Source of the DNA: Alicyclobacillus acidiphilus NBRC 100859 | Lineage (GTDB): Bacteria; Bacillota; Bacilli; Alicyclobacillales; Alicyclobacillaceae | NCBI RefSeq assembly: GCF_001544355.1 | Contig: NZ_BCQI01000016.1 | Span: forward strand, 1-64,000 | DNA length: 64,000 bases | Reading direction: 5' to 3' | Part shown: positions 39,653-48,476 of the stretch, in pieces | Position numbering within the stretch: position 1 is the first letter of the stretch | Layout of the letters: every line of letters begins with the position of its first letter | Position numbers and translations under genes: made by a program | The notes under the pieces: generated by a model | The model's database searches: none | Told to the model about the DNA's origin: nothing | Seen by the model: only the letters and a program-made list of their open reading frames with translations

Positions 39653-42600
39653 GTGAAAGGTCTCGTCCAACTCGTGGCAGCCGATGAGTCACTGCAAGCG
39701 TTGGCGAAGGGGATGGGGCCAAGGCGCAACGACGCGCTGGTAACAGGGATCTCCGGTGCAGCACGTCATTTAATGATGGCTTCGCTGTTCGACTTGCGCA
39801 ATTCCGGAAACCATGCTGAATCAATGGTCGTCGTAACACATACAGCGAGCCAGGCCCAAACGATTTGGGAAGATTTGAAAGAGTTTCTGCCGGATTCACA
39901 GGTTCTTTTGTTTCCAGAACGCGAGAACGCCATGGTCGATTTCGATGCCGCGTCCTCTGATGTCATGTCTGAACGGTTACATGTGCTTGAGGCCCTCCTG
40001 AAAGAGGGTCCTGTTGTCGTTGTCACGACACTTCTGGGCGCTCTGCAGCCCTTGACCAGCAGAAATTACTTTGTCGATGGAATGATTCGCCTGCGGGTGG
40101 GCGACGACAATCCGATGGAAAACGTTGTCGGCCAGATCGTTCGCGGGGGTTACGAACGGGTCGATCTCGTGGAAACCCGCGGCCAGTTCAGCGTGCGCGG
40201 CGGAATTGTCGACGTGTTTCCCATGTCCGCGGAGGCCCCGTATCGGATCGAGTGGTTCGACACAGATATCGACTCCATACGGACGTTCGATCCTGCGACG
40301 CAGCGTTCACTCGATAAACTCACCGAGACGGCTTTCGGTCCCGCCGTCGATCTGGCGGTCCCGGCGTCGGTTGCAAGCCGTGCCGCGGAGAAACTGGAGC
40401 AGCATTTGGAGGCGCGGATTCGAACGGTCACCGATATGGAAATTCGTGATCGCCTGCAGACGAACATCGGAGCGGATATTCGGAAATTGCAGAATGGTCA
40501 AACATTTACCGGGATCGTGCGGTATCAGGCTTTGTTTCCAGAGCATATGGACACGCTGTTCTCCTACGTGACAGGTCCGTATTTCCTCTGTCTCGATGAA
40601 ACGACCCGCCTGTCGGAGCGCAGCAAGTCCTTGGTCAAGGAATTTTCCGAATGGCTCACGGCAGCTTTGATGCGCGGCGACGCGTTGTCGGGGACGATGA
40701 AAGAAATCGATTACGAAGCGGAGATCGCGTCCTTGGTCGCGCCGAAAGTGCAGTTCTCCACGTTTGCGCGGGCCGCTGGGACGACTCGGCTGGCGAACGT
40801 TCTCAACGTGACATCCCGGAGCATGCAGAACTTCCATGGACAAATGAATGTTTTGAAGTCCGAGGTGGCGCGCTGGCAGCGTTCTGGACTGAGAGTGCTA
40901 TTCGCCGCCGCGACAGCCGAGAGAGCGACTCATTTGGAACGCGTCCTGGCCGACTATCGGATCGAGGCCCACAAAGTCAACGAGTTTTCGCCGGACGCGA
41001 CGGTCCCGCAAATTGTCGTGGCAAACTTGTCAAGTGGATTCGAATTGCCCCTCAATCGACTCGTTGTCGTTGTCGAGAACGAAGTGTTCACGGCGAAGCG
41101 GAAGCACAGGCGGATGAGGCCCGACGTCTCCGACGCGGAACGTATCAAGAGCTACCAAGAACTCAACGTCGGCGACTACGTCGTCCATGCAAACCACGGG
41201 ATCGGCAAGTACATGGGGATTAAAACGCTCGAAGTCGACGGACGACACAACGACTATCTCTATCTCAGCTATGCCGGAAACGACAGCCTCTATGTCCCTG
41301 TGGATCAAATCGACCAAATTCAGCGCTATGTCGGATCGGGCGAACGCGAGCCCAAATTGTACCACCTTGGCGGCGGGGAATGGCAAAAGGTCAAGAATCG
41401 CGTCTCCAAGACGGTCAAAGACATCGCCGCCGACTTGGTCAAGTTGTACGCGCAGCGCGAAGCGACGCCAGGCCACGCCTTTTCGCCTGACAGCCCATGG
41501 CAGGCCGATTTCGAGAACATGTTCCCTTACGAGGAGACGCCCGACCAATTGCGCGCGATCGCCGATATCAAACGGGACATGGAGCGATCACGGCCCATGG
41601 ATCGACTGCTCTGCGGCGATGTGGGATATGGCAAGACGGAAGTCGCGGTGCGCGCCGCGTTCAAGGCGGCCATGGACGGGAAGCAAGTGGCTGTCCTGGT
41701 GCCGACGACCGTGTTGGCCCAGCAGCATTACGAGACCTTCAAGGAGCGCTTTGCAGGGTTCCCAGTCACCGTCGATATGCTCAGCCGTTTTCGAAGCCGC
41801 AAAGAGTCCCAGGCATGCATCCGAGGCCTGAAGGACGGCAGCGTCGATATCGTCATTGGAACGCACCGTTTGTTGCAGAAATCGATTCAGTTCAAGGATT
41901 TGGGCCTGCTGATTGTCGACGAAGAACAGCGTTTTGGCGTGACGCACAAGGAGCGGTTGAAGCAGTTGCGAGCCAACGTGGATTGCCTGACGCTGACGGC
42001 GACGCCCATTCCGCGGACGTTGCATATGTCGATGATGGGCGTCCGGGATCTGTCTGTCATTGAAACGCCGCCGGAAAATCGGTTTCCGGTGCAAACGTAT
42101 GTCGTGGAATACAACGACAGCTTGGTCAAAGAGGCGTTGGAACGCGAACTGGGCCGGGGCGGTCAGGTCTACTTTGTCTATAATCAGGTTCAAAGCATAT
42201 ACCGGATGGCGGAACGGATCAGCGCCATGGTTCCGGACGCAAGGGTCAGCGTCGCCCACGGCCAGATGGCGGAAGCCGAATTGGAAAGGGTGATGCTCGA
42301 TTTCCTGGAAGGCGAGATCGATGTGCTCGTCACGACCACCATCATCGAAACCGGGCTCGACATTTCCAACGTAAATACGCTCATCGTCTACGACGCCGAC
42401 AAGTTTGGGTTGTCCCAGCTGTACCAACTGCGCGGACGGGTTGGTCGCTCGAACCGGATCGCCTACGCGTACTTCACGTACCAAAAGGACAAGGTGCTCA
42501 CGGAAGTCGCCGAGAAGCGGCTGTCCGCCATCAAGGAATTTACCGAGTTGGGCAGTGGCTTCAAGATCGCGATGCGTGATTTGGCCATTCGCGGCGCAGG

Positions 42601-43207
42601 CAATCTGCTTGGCGCGGAACAACACGGCTTCATCAACTCCGTCGGCTTTGACATGTACAGTGAGATGCTGGCGCAGGCGATTCGCGAATTGCGCGGGGAC
42701 GAAGTGGAGAAGGTCGTCGAACCGAGCATCGATCTTCCGATCGAGGCCTACCTGCCAGACACCTATATTTCGGACGCCGCTCAAAAGATTGCGATGTACA
42801 AACGCTTCCGCGGCGTACAAACGCTCATGGAGGCAAACGATCTCGAGGAAGAACTGGAGGATCGCTACGGCGATCTCCCGACCGAAGTCAGAAACCTGCT
42901 CGACGTGACGCGGTTGAAGAGTTTGGCGGCGCAGGCCGGCGTGGACCAAATTTCTTCCCACGGAGCGGAAACAGCCGTTCGCTTCGGAAACGAGGGTGTG
43001 CGTCCAGTCGATTTCGGCAAGGCCTTGGCGATGGCCATGAAACATCAGGGCCAGCCGACGCGTCGGCCGAACGGCCTGTTCTTTGTGTCGTTCCGAACGA
43101 AGGGCATGGAAGCGTCGGAACTCTTGAAGCGGCTGATCAACTTCTTGTCCGATTACCTCGACGCCGTGCGGGCGTCTGAAGATCGCGAGGAGCTGGCCGA
43201 AGTATAG
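39653..43207 (+). CDS. mfd: transcription-repair coupling factor Mfd
   Basis: 1184 aa, full length. It displaces stalled RNA polymerase and recruits UvrA. The UvrB-homology part is N-terminal, with the RNA polymerase interaction domain near residues 495-570 (ELNVGDYVVHANHGIGKY). Then come the RecG-like translocase motifs GDVGYGKTEVA (Walker A, about 656), DEEQRFGVTHKERLK (DEEQ box) and QLRGRVGRSNRIAYAYF. The C-terminal TRCF domain ends the protein. GTG 39653 follows AGGAGGAG. It lies between fin and spoVT as in B. subtilis. Confidence 0.97.
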   Translation: MKGLVQLVAADESLQALAKGMGPRRNDALVTGISGAARHLMMASLFDLRNSGNHAESMVVVTHTASQAQTIWEDLKEFLPDSQVLLFPERENAMVDFDAASSDVMSERLHVLEALLKEGPVVVVTTLLGALQPLTSRNYFVDGMIRLRVGDDNPMENVVGQIVRGGYERVDLVETRGQFSVRGGIVDVFPMSAEAPYRIEWFDTDIDSIRTFDPATQRSLDKLTETAFGPAVDLAVPASVASRAAEKLEQHLEARIRTVTDMEIRDRLQTNIGADIRKLQNGQTFTGIVRYQALFPEHMDTLFSYVTGPYFLCLDETTRLSERSKSLVKEFSEWLTAALMRGDALSGTMKEIDYEAEIASLVAPKVQFSTFARAAGTTRLANVLNVTSRSMQNFHGQMNVLKSEVARWQRSGLRVLFAAATAERATHLERVLADYRIEAHKVNEFSPDATVPQIVVANLSSGFELPLNRLVVVVENEVFTAKRKHRRMRPDVSDAERIKSYQELNVGDYVVHANHGIGKYMGIKTLEVDGRHNDYLYLSYAGNDSLYVPVDQIDQIQRYVGSGEREPKLYHLGGGEWQKVKNRVSKTVKDIAADLVKLYAQREATPGHAFSPDSPWQADFENMFPYEETPDQLRAIADIKRDMERSRPMDRLLCGDVGYGKTEVAVRAAFKAAMDGKQVAVLVPTTVLAQQHYETFKERFAGFPVTVDMLSRFRSRKESQACIRGLKDGSVDIVIGTHRLLQKSIQFKDLGLLIVDEEQRFGVTHKERLKQLRANVDCLTLTATPIPRTLHMSMMGVRDLSVIETPPENRFPVQTYVVEYNDSLVKEALERELGRGGQVYFVYNQVQSIYRMAERISAMVPDARVSVAHGQMAEAELERVMLDFLEGEIDVLVTTTIIETGLDISNVNTLIVYDADKFGLSQLYQLRGRVGRSNRIAYAYFTYQKDKVLTEVAEKRLSAIKEFTELGSGFKIAMRDLAIRGAGNLLGAEQHGFINSVGFDMYSEMLAQAIRELRGDEVEKVVEPSIDLPIEAYLPDTYISDAAQKIAMYKRFRGVQTLMEANDLEEELEDRYGDLPTEVRNLLDVTRLKSLAAQAGVDQISSHGAETAVRFGNEGVRPVDFGKALAMAMKHQGQPTRRPNGLFFVSFRTKGMEASELLKRLINFLSDYLDAVRASEDREELAEV

Positions 43208-43258
43208 AAGCTGTCCGAGAAGATCGCAGGCAAGCTGTGCGCCCATGGATTGCTTGGT

Positions 43259-43288
43259 GCATAGAGGATCAACTGGTGTCGCATAATA
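43259..43288 (+). promoter_or_regulatory. putative sigma-G promoter of spoVT
   Basis: GCATA (43259-43263) and CATAATA (43282-43288, exact CATNNTA) with an 18-bp spacer. spoVT is sigma-G dependent in B. subtilis, which agrees. The start codon lies 55 bp downstream. Confidence 0.65.
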
Positions 43289-43342
43289 CTGTCACGCAGA
43301 CATCCGTTGCACCAAACTTCATGAGGGTGAGGCGATCTTTTC

Positions 43343-43885
43343 TTGAAAGCTACAGGCATCGTACGGAGAATTGATGACCTCGGTCGTGTGGTGATTCCGA
43401 AGGAAATTCGACGCACGTTGCGGATCCGCGAGGGCGATCCCCTTGAGATTTTTGTCGATCGCGACGGAGAAGTCATCCTAAAGAAATACTCTCCTATCGG
43501 GGAATTAGGCGACTTCGCCAAGGAGTACGCGGACTCGCTCGCGGAGTCCACAGGGCACATCGCAATCATTGCGGATCGCGATGTCATTATCGCAGTAGCT
43601 GGTGCATCGAAGAAAGACTTCTTGGAAAAACAGGTCAGCGAAGACATCGAACAGGCGATGGAAGACAGAAAGACCATCGCGAATTTGACTGCGGGCGAAT
43701 ATTCGATTGTCAAGGATCGGGACGAACGCTTTGGTGCCCGCGTCATTGCGCCAATCATCGCCGCTGGTGACCCAATCGGTGCGGTTGTACTCGTCTCTCG
43801 CGAGGAAAACGTCAAAATGGGCGAAACCGAAACGAAGCTCGCCGAAACCGCAGCAGGATTTTTAGGTAAACAGATGGAACAGTAA
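43343..43885 (+). CDS. spoVT: stage V sporulation regulator SpoVT
   Basis: 180 aa. An AbrB-type N-terminal domain (KATGIVRRIDDLGRVVIPKEIRRTLRIREGDPLEIFV) is followed by a GAF domain (about 55-178, with GHIAIIADRDVIIAV and GARVIAPIIAAGDPIGAVVLVS). SpoVT tunes sigma-G genes in the forespore. TTG 43343 has GAGGGTGAGG about 10 bases upstream. Context mfd-spoVT is conserved. Confidence 0.96.
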   Translation: MKATGIVRRIDDLGRVVIPKEIRRTLRIREGDPLEIFVDRDGEVILKKYSPIGELGDFAKEYADSLAESTGHIAIIADRDVIIAVAGASKKDFLEKQVSEDIEQAMEDRKTIANLTAGEYSIVKDRDERFGARVIAPIIAAGDPIGAVVLVSREENVKMGETETKLAETAAGFLGKQMEQ

Positions 43886-43934
43886 TGTCTCTCGGTTTGA
43901 CTATGTTTTTGGATTTGTACGGTGTTATTCCCTG

Positions 43935-43975
43935 AAGGGTCTGTGGAAAGGCGAGACGCCTGACTGCAGACCCTT
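43935..43975 (+). terminator. stem-loop after spoVT, terminator-like without a T run
   Basis: AAGGGTCTG (43935-43943) pairs with CAGACCCTT (43967-43975), and AGGCG/CGCCT pair inside. No T tract follows (TACGATG), so termination would be weak, or the structure serves another role. Confidence 0.5.
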
Positions 43976-44053
43976 TACGATGTTCGAGTACGATGTTCGA
44001 GGCCGCTCACCCAGTTTGATATACTTGTCCTCAGTTGTGCCGAGGAAGGATGA

Positions 44054-45538
44054 ATGATTTTGGGAATGGTGCATGTAATCGGACTTGGACCAGGCGATAT
44101 CTCTGGTTTGCCCATGGGTACATACCGCCTGTTGCAGCAGGGCTGGCCAATCATTTTGCGCACGCGGATTCACCCCGTTGTCCGCGACCTTGAAGCGATG
44201 GGCATCGCGTTCACGTCGTTCGACGATTTGTACGAGACGAGCGATCGTTTTGACGAGATGTACAGGCAAATGGCCGAGCGCGTCCGTGTGCAAGCCCGTG
44301 TGCATGATCACGTCGTCTACGCGGTGCCTGGACACCCGTTGGTGGCTGAAGCAAGTGTGCAGTATCTGCTGGCCTGCCAAGAGGAAGATCTCGACATCGA
44401 GATTGGCCCAGGCCAAAGCTTTCTCGACATTGCGGCTGCCAGACTGCAAATCGATCCGATAGAAGGGCTGGTTCTGCTCGATGGCACCGCCCTGTCAGCG
44501 CGGCAGTTGCAGACGACATTGCATACGCTCATCGCCCAGGTGTACCAACGGTCGATCGCGACAGAAGTGAAACTGACGCTGATGGAAGTGTATCCAGACG
44601 ACTTCTCCATCACGGTGTTGCGTGCGGCGGGTGTCGCGGGCGATGAACGGATTGAGCAAGTGCCTTTGTACGAATTGGACCGGATCGACTGGATTGATCA
44701 TTTGACGACGGTCTACGTGCCGCCGCTGAAGGAGCGGATGCAGCGATTGCGAGATCCCTGGGAGGCTGTCGAGATCGTTCGGATTTTGCGAGAACCTGGG
44801 GGATGTCCGTGGGATCGGAAACAGACGCACGAGTCGCTTCGCAGGTACGTGATCGAAGAGGCGTATGAGGTCGCGGAAGCGATCGACGAGGGCGATCCGG
44901 CGCATCTTGCGGAGGAACTGGGCGACCTGGTGTTGCAGGTCCTTTTGCACGCGCAGATCGGCAGCGAATTTGGCGATTTCGACGTTCGGGACGTCTTTGA
45001 AACGCTGTCGGAGAAGTTGCTCCGCAGACACCCGCACGTGTTTGGCGACGTACGGGTCGAGACGAGCGAAGACGTGGCTCGCGTGTGGGATGCGGTGAAG
45101 CAGGCTGAGCGCGCAAATGAGAGCCGAGAGAGTATCGTCTCGGGTGTATCATTGGCGGGACCCGCGATTACGGTGGCCCAAGAGGTGCAAAAAGCCGTTT
45201 CGAAGGTCGGTTTTGACTGGAAACAAATAAAAGATGTATTAGAAAAGGTAAAAGAGGAAATGACTGAACTAGAAAACGAGATTCTTCGAGAGCGTATTCG
45301 GAGTGAATCGGTGTCGGAGGAGCTTGGAGATCTGATCTTCGCATGTGTGAACGTCGGTCGATTTCTTCAGTTGGATGTGGAAGCTTTGCTGATGCAAGCC
45401 ACGCGCAAGTTCGTCACGCGATTCCAGTTTGTTGAAAAGCGTGTCGCGGAAGAAGGGTATTCATGGAATTCCTTGAGCCCTGAGGCCCTCGACAGGCTGT
45501 GGAATGAAGCAAAAATCGCGTTGGCGGACAAAATCTAG
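44054..45538 (+). CDS. mazG: MazG-family nucleoside triphosphate pyrophosphohydrolase with methylase-like domain (YabN)
   Basis: 494 aa fusion. Residues about 1-220 resemble the tetrapyrrole (corrin/porphyrin) methylase fold, with VIGLGPGDISGLPMGTYRLL and VYAVPGHPLVAEASVQYL. Residues about 240-490 are the MazG pyrophosphohydrolase with WDRKQTHESLRRYVIEEAYEVAEAI and ELGDLVLQVLLHAQIG (metal Glu/Asp), and a second half ending SEELGDLIFACVNVGRFL. It probably removes non-canonical NTPs. The N-terminal role is unclear in the family. ATG 44054 follows AGGAAGGA; ATG 44066 is possible. yabM, which precedes yabN in B. subtilis, is absent. Confidence 0.93.
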   Translation: MILGMVHVIGLGPGDISGLPMGTYRLLQQGWPIILRTRIHPVVRDLEAMGIAFTSFDDLYETSDRFDEMYRQMAERVRVQARVHDHVVYAVPGHPLVAEASVQYLLACQEEDLDIEIGPGQSFLDIAAARLQIDPIEGLVLLDGTALSARQLQTTLHTLIAQVYQRSIATEVKLTLMEVYPDDFSITVLRAAGVAGDERIEQVPLYELDRIDWIDHLTTVYVPPLKERMQRLRDPWEAVEIVRILREPGGCPWDRKQTHESLRRYVIEEAYEVAEAIDEGDPAHLAEELGDLVLQVLLHAQIGSEFGDFDVRDVFETLSEKLLRRHPHVFGDVRVETSEDVARVWDAVKQAERANESRESIVSGVSLAGPAITVAQEVQKAVSKVGFDWKQIKDVLEKVKEEMTELENEILRERIRSESVSEELGDLIFACVNVGRFLQLDVEALLMQATRKFVTRFQFVEKRVAEEGYSWNSLSPEALDRLWNEAKIALADKI

Positions 45539-45601
45539 CAGGAATCCTGCATTGGAACACGAATAAGATTCCCGACATTCCCACGAAAGGGGCATTACGC
45601 A

Positions 45602-45874
45602 GTGAACAAGATGGAATTGATAAACAAAGTCGCTGAGAAAACCGGCTTGAAAAAGAAGGACGCAGAACTCGCTGTCAACAGTGTATTCGACGTCATCGAG
45701 GAAACGCTTTCCGCCGGTGAGAAGGTGCAAGTGATTGGCTTCGGCACGTTCGAGACCCGCGCTCGTGCAGCTCGGTCGGGCAGAAACCCGCAAACGGGCG
45801 AAGTGATCGAAATCCCGGCTTCCACCGTTCCGGCGTTCAAACCAGGCAACAAACTCAAGGAAAGCACCCGCTAA
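45602..45874 (+). CDS. hup: DNA-binding protein HU
   Basis: 90 aa. [48 protein letters not shown] and [17 protein letters not shown] cover the HU fold and the beta-arm. HU bends DNA and organises the nucleoid; in B. subtilis the essential HBsu is hbs, elsewhere. GTG 45602 has AAAGGGG upstream. Confidence 0.96.
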   Translation: MNKMELINKVAEKTGLKKKDAELAVNSVFDVIEETLSAGEKVQVIGFGTFETRARAARSGRNPQTGEVIEIPASTVPAFKPGNKLKESTR

Positions 45875-45877
45875 TCC

Positions 45878-46171
45878 TTGCGACTCGACAAGTTTTTAAA
45901 AGTGTCGCGCCTGATTAAGCGTCGGACACTTGCGAAGCAGATCTGTGATGCGGGGCGCGTCTCGGTCAATGGTCGAACCGCGAAGGCTGCGGCGGATGTG
46001 AACGTTGGGGATGAACTGACGATTCGCTATGGAAATAAGACTGTTGTCGTTGCGGTCAGGAAGATCCTCGAACATCCTCGCCGCGACGAAGCGCCGGAAT
46101 TATACGAAATCCTTTCGACCGAGACCAAGCAAGATGTTGATACAGCCTACGTCGACGATGAAGAGGATTGA
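45878..46171 (+). CDS. rqcP: RqcP (YabO), S4-domain ribosome quality-control factor
   Basis: 97 aa. The S4 domain is MRLDKFLKVSRLIKRRTLAKQICDAGRVSVNGRTAK. RqcP helps RqcH add Ala tails to nascent chains on stalled 50S subunits. The C-terminal tail is acidic. TTG 45878 begins 3 bp after hup; a proper binding site is not close, so translation is likely coupled. A terminator follows. Confidence 0.94.
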   Translation: MRLDKFLKVSRLIKRRTLAKQICDAGRVSVNGRTAKAAADVNVGDELTIRYGNKTVVVAVRKILEHPRRDEAPELYEILSTETKQDVDTAYVDDEED

Positions 46172-46197
46172 ATCCTGTCGCGACTTTGGCTGACGAG

Positions 46198-46233
46198 AAT
46201 AAGGACTAACCTATCAGGTTGGTCCTTATTTTG
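46198..46233 (+). terminator. terminator after rqcP
   Basis: AATAAGGACTAACC (46198-46211) pairs with GGTTGGTCCTTATT (46217-46230) across TATCA with one G-T pair, followed by TTG. Confidence 0.88.
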
Positions 46234-46254
46234 TCGTTGGTGGCCCGATACCGT

Positions 46255-46282
46255 TCATATGTCCAGGTTTGCGTCATAGACT
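46255..46282 (+). promoter_or_regulatory. putative sigma-E promoter of yabP-yabQ
   Basis: TCATATG (46255-46261) and CATAGACT (46275-46282) are 13 bp apart, near the sigma-E consensus TCATATT / CATACAMT (one mismatch each). yabPQ are sigma-E genes in B. subtilis. Confidence 0.55.
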
Positions 46283-46320
46283 TAGGTTGGGTGACTTGGA
46301 CAACTTGGGGGTGGGTGCCT

Positions 46321-46569
46321 ATGAGTCACGATGTTCGGCTGACGGATCGACGCGAACTTGAAATCACGGGCGTGAAACGGGTGGAAACCTTCGACGTCAA
46401 CGCATTCGAATTGGCGACCTCGGAAGGCGGGCTGTATATCGAGGGCAGCGCCTTGCACATGAAGCGCTTCGACGTGGAGTCGGGGACGGTGCTGATTGAG
46501 GGGCGCATCACATCGCTCTCTTACGACGATGAAAAGCGGCGAAATCCGCTGGGACGGTTGTGGAAATGA
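46321..46569 (+). CDS. yabP: sporulation protein YabP
   Basis: 82 aa. RRELEITGVKRVETFDVNAFELATSEGGLYIEGSALHMKRFDVESGTVLIEGRITSLSYDD matches YabP almost throughout. Its function is not known; expression is in the mother cell. ATG 46321 follows GGGGGTGGG. It overlaps yabQ by ATGA. Confidence 0.94.
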   Translation: MSHDVRLTDRRELEITGVKRVETFDVNAFELATSEGGLYIEGSALHMKRFDVESGTVLIEGRITSLSYDDEKRRNPLGRLWK

Positions 46570-47162
46570 ACACGGCGGGGAACGTTTCGTACGTCCTTTG
46601 GATGCTCGTCTGCGGTGCCGGCATGGGCGCGGTGTTTGATTTCTACAACACGATTCTGGGAGCTATCCGGTTGTTGCGCCGCATGCGGGGAGCCGTCGAT
46701 CTGGTGTTTTGGCTGGTCTCAGGTCTGATCGTGTATTTCTTCACGTATCGAACCATCTCCGGAACATTTCGCATCTGGACGTTTTTGCTTCTTATCGTCG
46801 GATATTTGATCTATCGGGCCGCCTTGCGCAAAGTCGTGATCGGAAGCGCGTTCGCTGTCCTGCGTATCACGCGGTTGATTGCTCTTGGAATTGCCAAGTT
46901 CGTCTACGTGATGGTTGGAGTGCCGATGATCTGGCTCTTCCGGCTGGTCTTCGCCATTCTCAAACTGCTGTACGCGATTGGGCAGCGTCTGGAAAATGGT
47001 GTTGCTCGATTGGTTCTCGGCGTCGCGCTCGTTCTTCTGTTTCCGTTTCGACGGTACTTGAAGCCTGACCGGCTGTGGCGGAAAAAACTTCGAGAAGCCG
47101 AGAAGGGTTTTTGGGACTGGGTGTCGAAACTGCTACAGAAGAAGCCCGGGTCGGTTTCCTAA
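46566..47162 (+). CDS. yabQ: spore cortex biosynthesis membrane protein YabQ
   Basis: 198 aa with about five membrane segments (about 10-25, 45-65, 70-85, 100-120, 135-165) and a basic C-terminal tail. YabQ is needed for cortex formation in B. subtilis. The N-terminus GAGMGAVFDFYNTI is family-typical. ATG 46566 overlaps the yabP stop. divIC follows by 22 bp. Confidence 0.93.
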   Translation: MNTAGNVSYVLWMLVCGAGMGAVFDFYNTILGAIRLLRRMRGAVDLVFWLVSGLIVYFFTYRTISGTFRIWTFLLLIVGYLIYRAALRKVVIGSAFAVLRITRLIALGIAKFVYVMVGVPMIWLFRLVFAILKLLYAIGQRLENGVARLVLGVALVLLFPFRRYLKPDRLWRKKLREAEKGFWDWVSKLLQKKPGSVS

Positions 47163-47184
47163 ATCGTTAAGGGAGCGTTACGAA

Positions 47185-47529
47185 GTGCCAGCAACTCGAA
47201 AATCTCCTGGTGGTCGTCGGCAATCAACAACCTCATGGAAGCGACACCCCTTGATGCGTTTGCGCTATGTTGCGCTGATCGCCGTTTTCGGCTGGGCATC
47301 CATGTACTTCCTTCACGAAGAACGTCCCCAACTCACGCAACTCCAGGCTCAAAATCAACGGCTCAAGACCGAGCTCGGCCAAATGAAGACCCGACAGCAA
47401 GCTCTCCAAAAACAGAAGCAACAATTGAGCGATCCGTCGTATATTGAAAAGTACGCAACGGAGCATCAAAATCTGGTCATGCCGGGCCAAGTTCCGTTTG
47501 ATTTGCAACAAGGTGGTCATACAGGATAA
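47185..47529 (+). CDS. divIC: cell division protein DivIC (FtsB-like)
   Basis: 114 aa. A basic cytoplasmic tail (1-25), one membrane segment (about 26-43) and a coiled coil (about 47-88, QLTQLQAQNQRLKTEL) then DPSYIEKYATEHQNLVMPGQ, typical of DivIC. It works with DivIB and FtsL at the division septum. GTG 47185 follows AAGGGAG. Confidence 0.94.
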   Translation: MPATRKSPGGRRQSTTSWKRHPLMRLRYVALIAVFGWASMYFLHEERPQLTQLQAQNQRLKTELGQMKTRQQALQKQKQQLSDPSYIEKYATEHQNLVMPGQVPFDLQQGGHTG

Positions 47530-47668
47530 GATTGTCGTGGTTACAACTCGGTTCTTGTGTGTTCTTACCCCAATGAGGACATCCTTCATACAAGGTCATC
47601 TGGGGAACATCGTCATTATTTGATTTGATACTTTTCGTTGACACGAATAGGGAGGAACGGACTTCTTT

Positions 47669-48121
47669 ATGGCCATTGAGGTCGGCAGCAAGTTGACAGG
47701 GAAAGTTACGGGAATCACGCGGTTTGGCGCGTTTGTGACTTTACCCGATGGTGCTACTGGTCTGGTTCACATCTCAGAGATCTCTGACAGTTACGTGAAG
47801 GACGTTCACGATTTTCTTCATGTGGATGATGAAGTGACCGTAAAGGTCATGAGTGTCGGCGACGACGGCAAGATTGCTTTGTCCATCCGTCAGGCGAACG
47901 AGTCAGCTTCCAGTGTTTCGAGCTCACAGCACGGCGGAAGAAGTCACGGCGGCAACAGCCATGGCGGTTCCTCGCGCGGCGGACGCGGGCCTCGGGGCGA
48001 TTCACGTCCACCTGGTTTCGAGCAAATCATGAACAGATTTCTGAAAGACAGTGAGGAACGGCTGTCGGCATTGCGGCGCAACGAGAGTAAACGCGGCGGA
48101 CGCGGCGGACGGCGCGGATGA
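47669..48121 (+). CDS. yabR: S1 RNA-binding domain protein YabR
   Basis: 150 aa. An S1 domain (about 4-72: GSKLTGKVTGITRFGAFVTLPDGATGLVHISEIS split by strands) precedes a Ser/Gly/His/Arg-rich low-complexity tail with repeated HGG and RGG units (about 88-112). The end is basic (RGGRGGRRG). YabR binds RNA or ribosomes; the function is uncertain. A terminator follows. Confidence 0.93.
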   Translation: MAIEVGSKLTGKVTGITRFGAFVTLPDGATGLVHISEISDSYVKDVHDFLHVDDEVTVKVMSVGDDGKIALSIRQANESASSVSSSQHGGRSHGGNSHGGSSRGGRGPRGDSRPPGFEQIMNRFLKDSEERLSALRRNESKRGGRGGRRG

Positions 48122-48128
48122 TTTCAAG

Positions 48129-48158
48129 AAGCCGGGTACCGTAGTGCACCCGGCTTTT
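48129..48158 (+). terminator. terminator of yabR
   Basis: AAGCCGGGT and ACCCGGCTT pair around CCGTAGTGC, followed by TTCTGTTTT. It blocks a longer reading of the next frame from 48051 upstream of this point. Confidence 0.88.
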
Positions 48159-48251
48159 CTGTTTTCGGCAGCTTCCGAAGCAAGCGGCCGACAATGCGAT
48201 AATTCACATCGTTCGTGGAGAATCGCGGAGATCGACCAGGTCCGAGCGGGA

Positions 48252-48461
48252 TTGGATGTGCGTACAACGGTGGAGCAGTATTACCTGGAGTATGAAATAG
48301 CGAGCGGTGCCCGTTATTTTGTCGTTTTTGACGATGAGAATGATCGCGATGGATTTCACATTTCGCTGGATATGTATAAGGCCCAGTTAGGGCCGGTCAC
48401 GGAAGAGGTTTTTCACCGGATCCGCGAAAAGTTCCGTGGAACGGTTATCGGGCCGCGCTAA
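48252..48461 (+). CDS. small hypothetical protein
   Basis: About 70 aa, not recognised. LDVRTTVEQYYLEYEIASGARYFVVFDDENDRDGFHISLDMYKAQLGPVTEEVF reads as a compact acidic folded protein with codon use like its neighbours. The frame is open to 48051, but that would run back through the yabR end and its terminator, so the true start is later. TTG 48252 or GTG 48258 is plausible, with a weak binding site. Its stop lies in a hairpin (48450-48471). Confidence 0.5.
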   Translation: MDVRTTVEQYYLEYEIASGARYFVVFDDENDRDGFHISLDMYKAQLGPVTEEVFHRIREKFRGTVIGPR

Positions 48462-48476
48462 CGAGCGGCCCCTTGT
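48450..48476 (+). terminator. weak hairpin overlapping the stop of the small hypothetical gene
   Basis: GGGCCGC (48450-48456) and GCGGCCC (48465-48471) pair across GCTAACGA, followed by CTTGTC. Few T residues, so termination would be weak. The region 48476-48694 holds no gene or other element I can see. Confidence 0.4.

Noticed and set aside
41588-43246. Long minus-strand frame opposite mfd (552 codons)
   Set aside because: Shadow of mfd; no recognisable domain.
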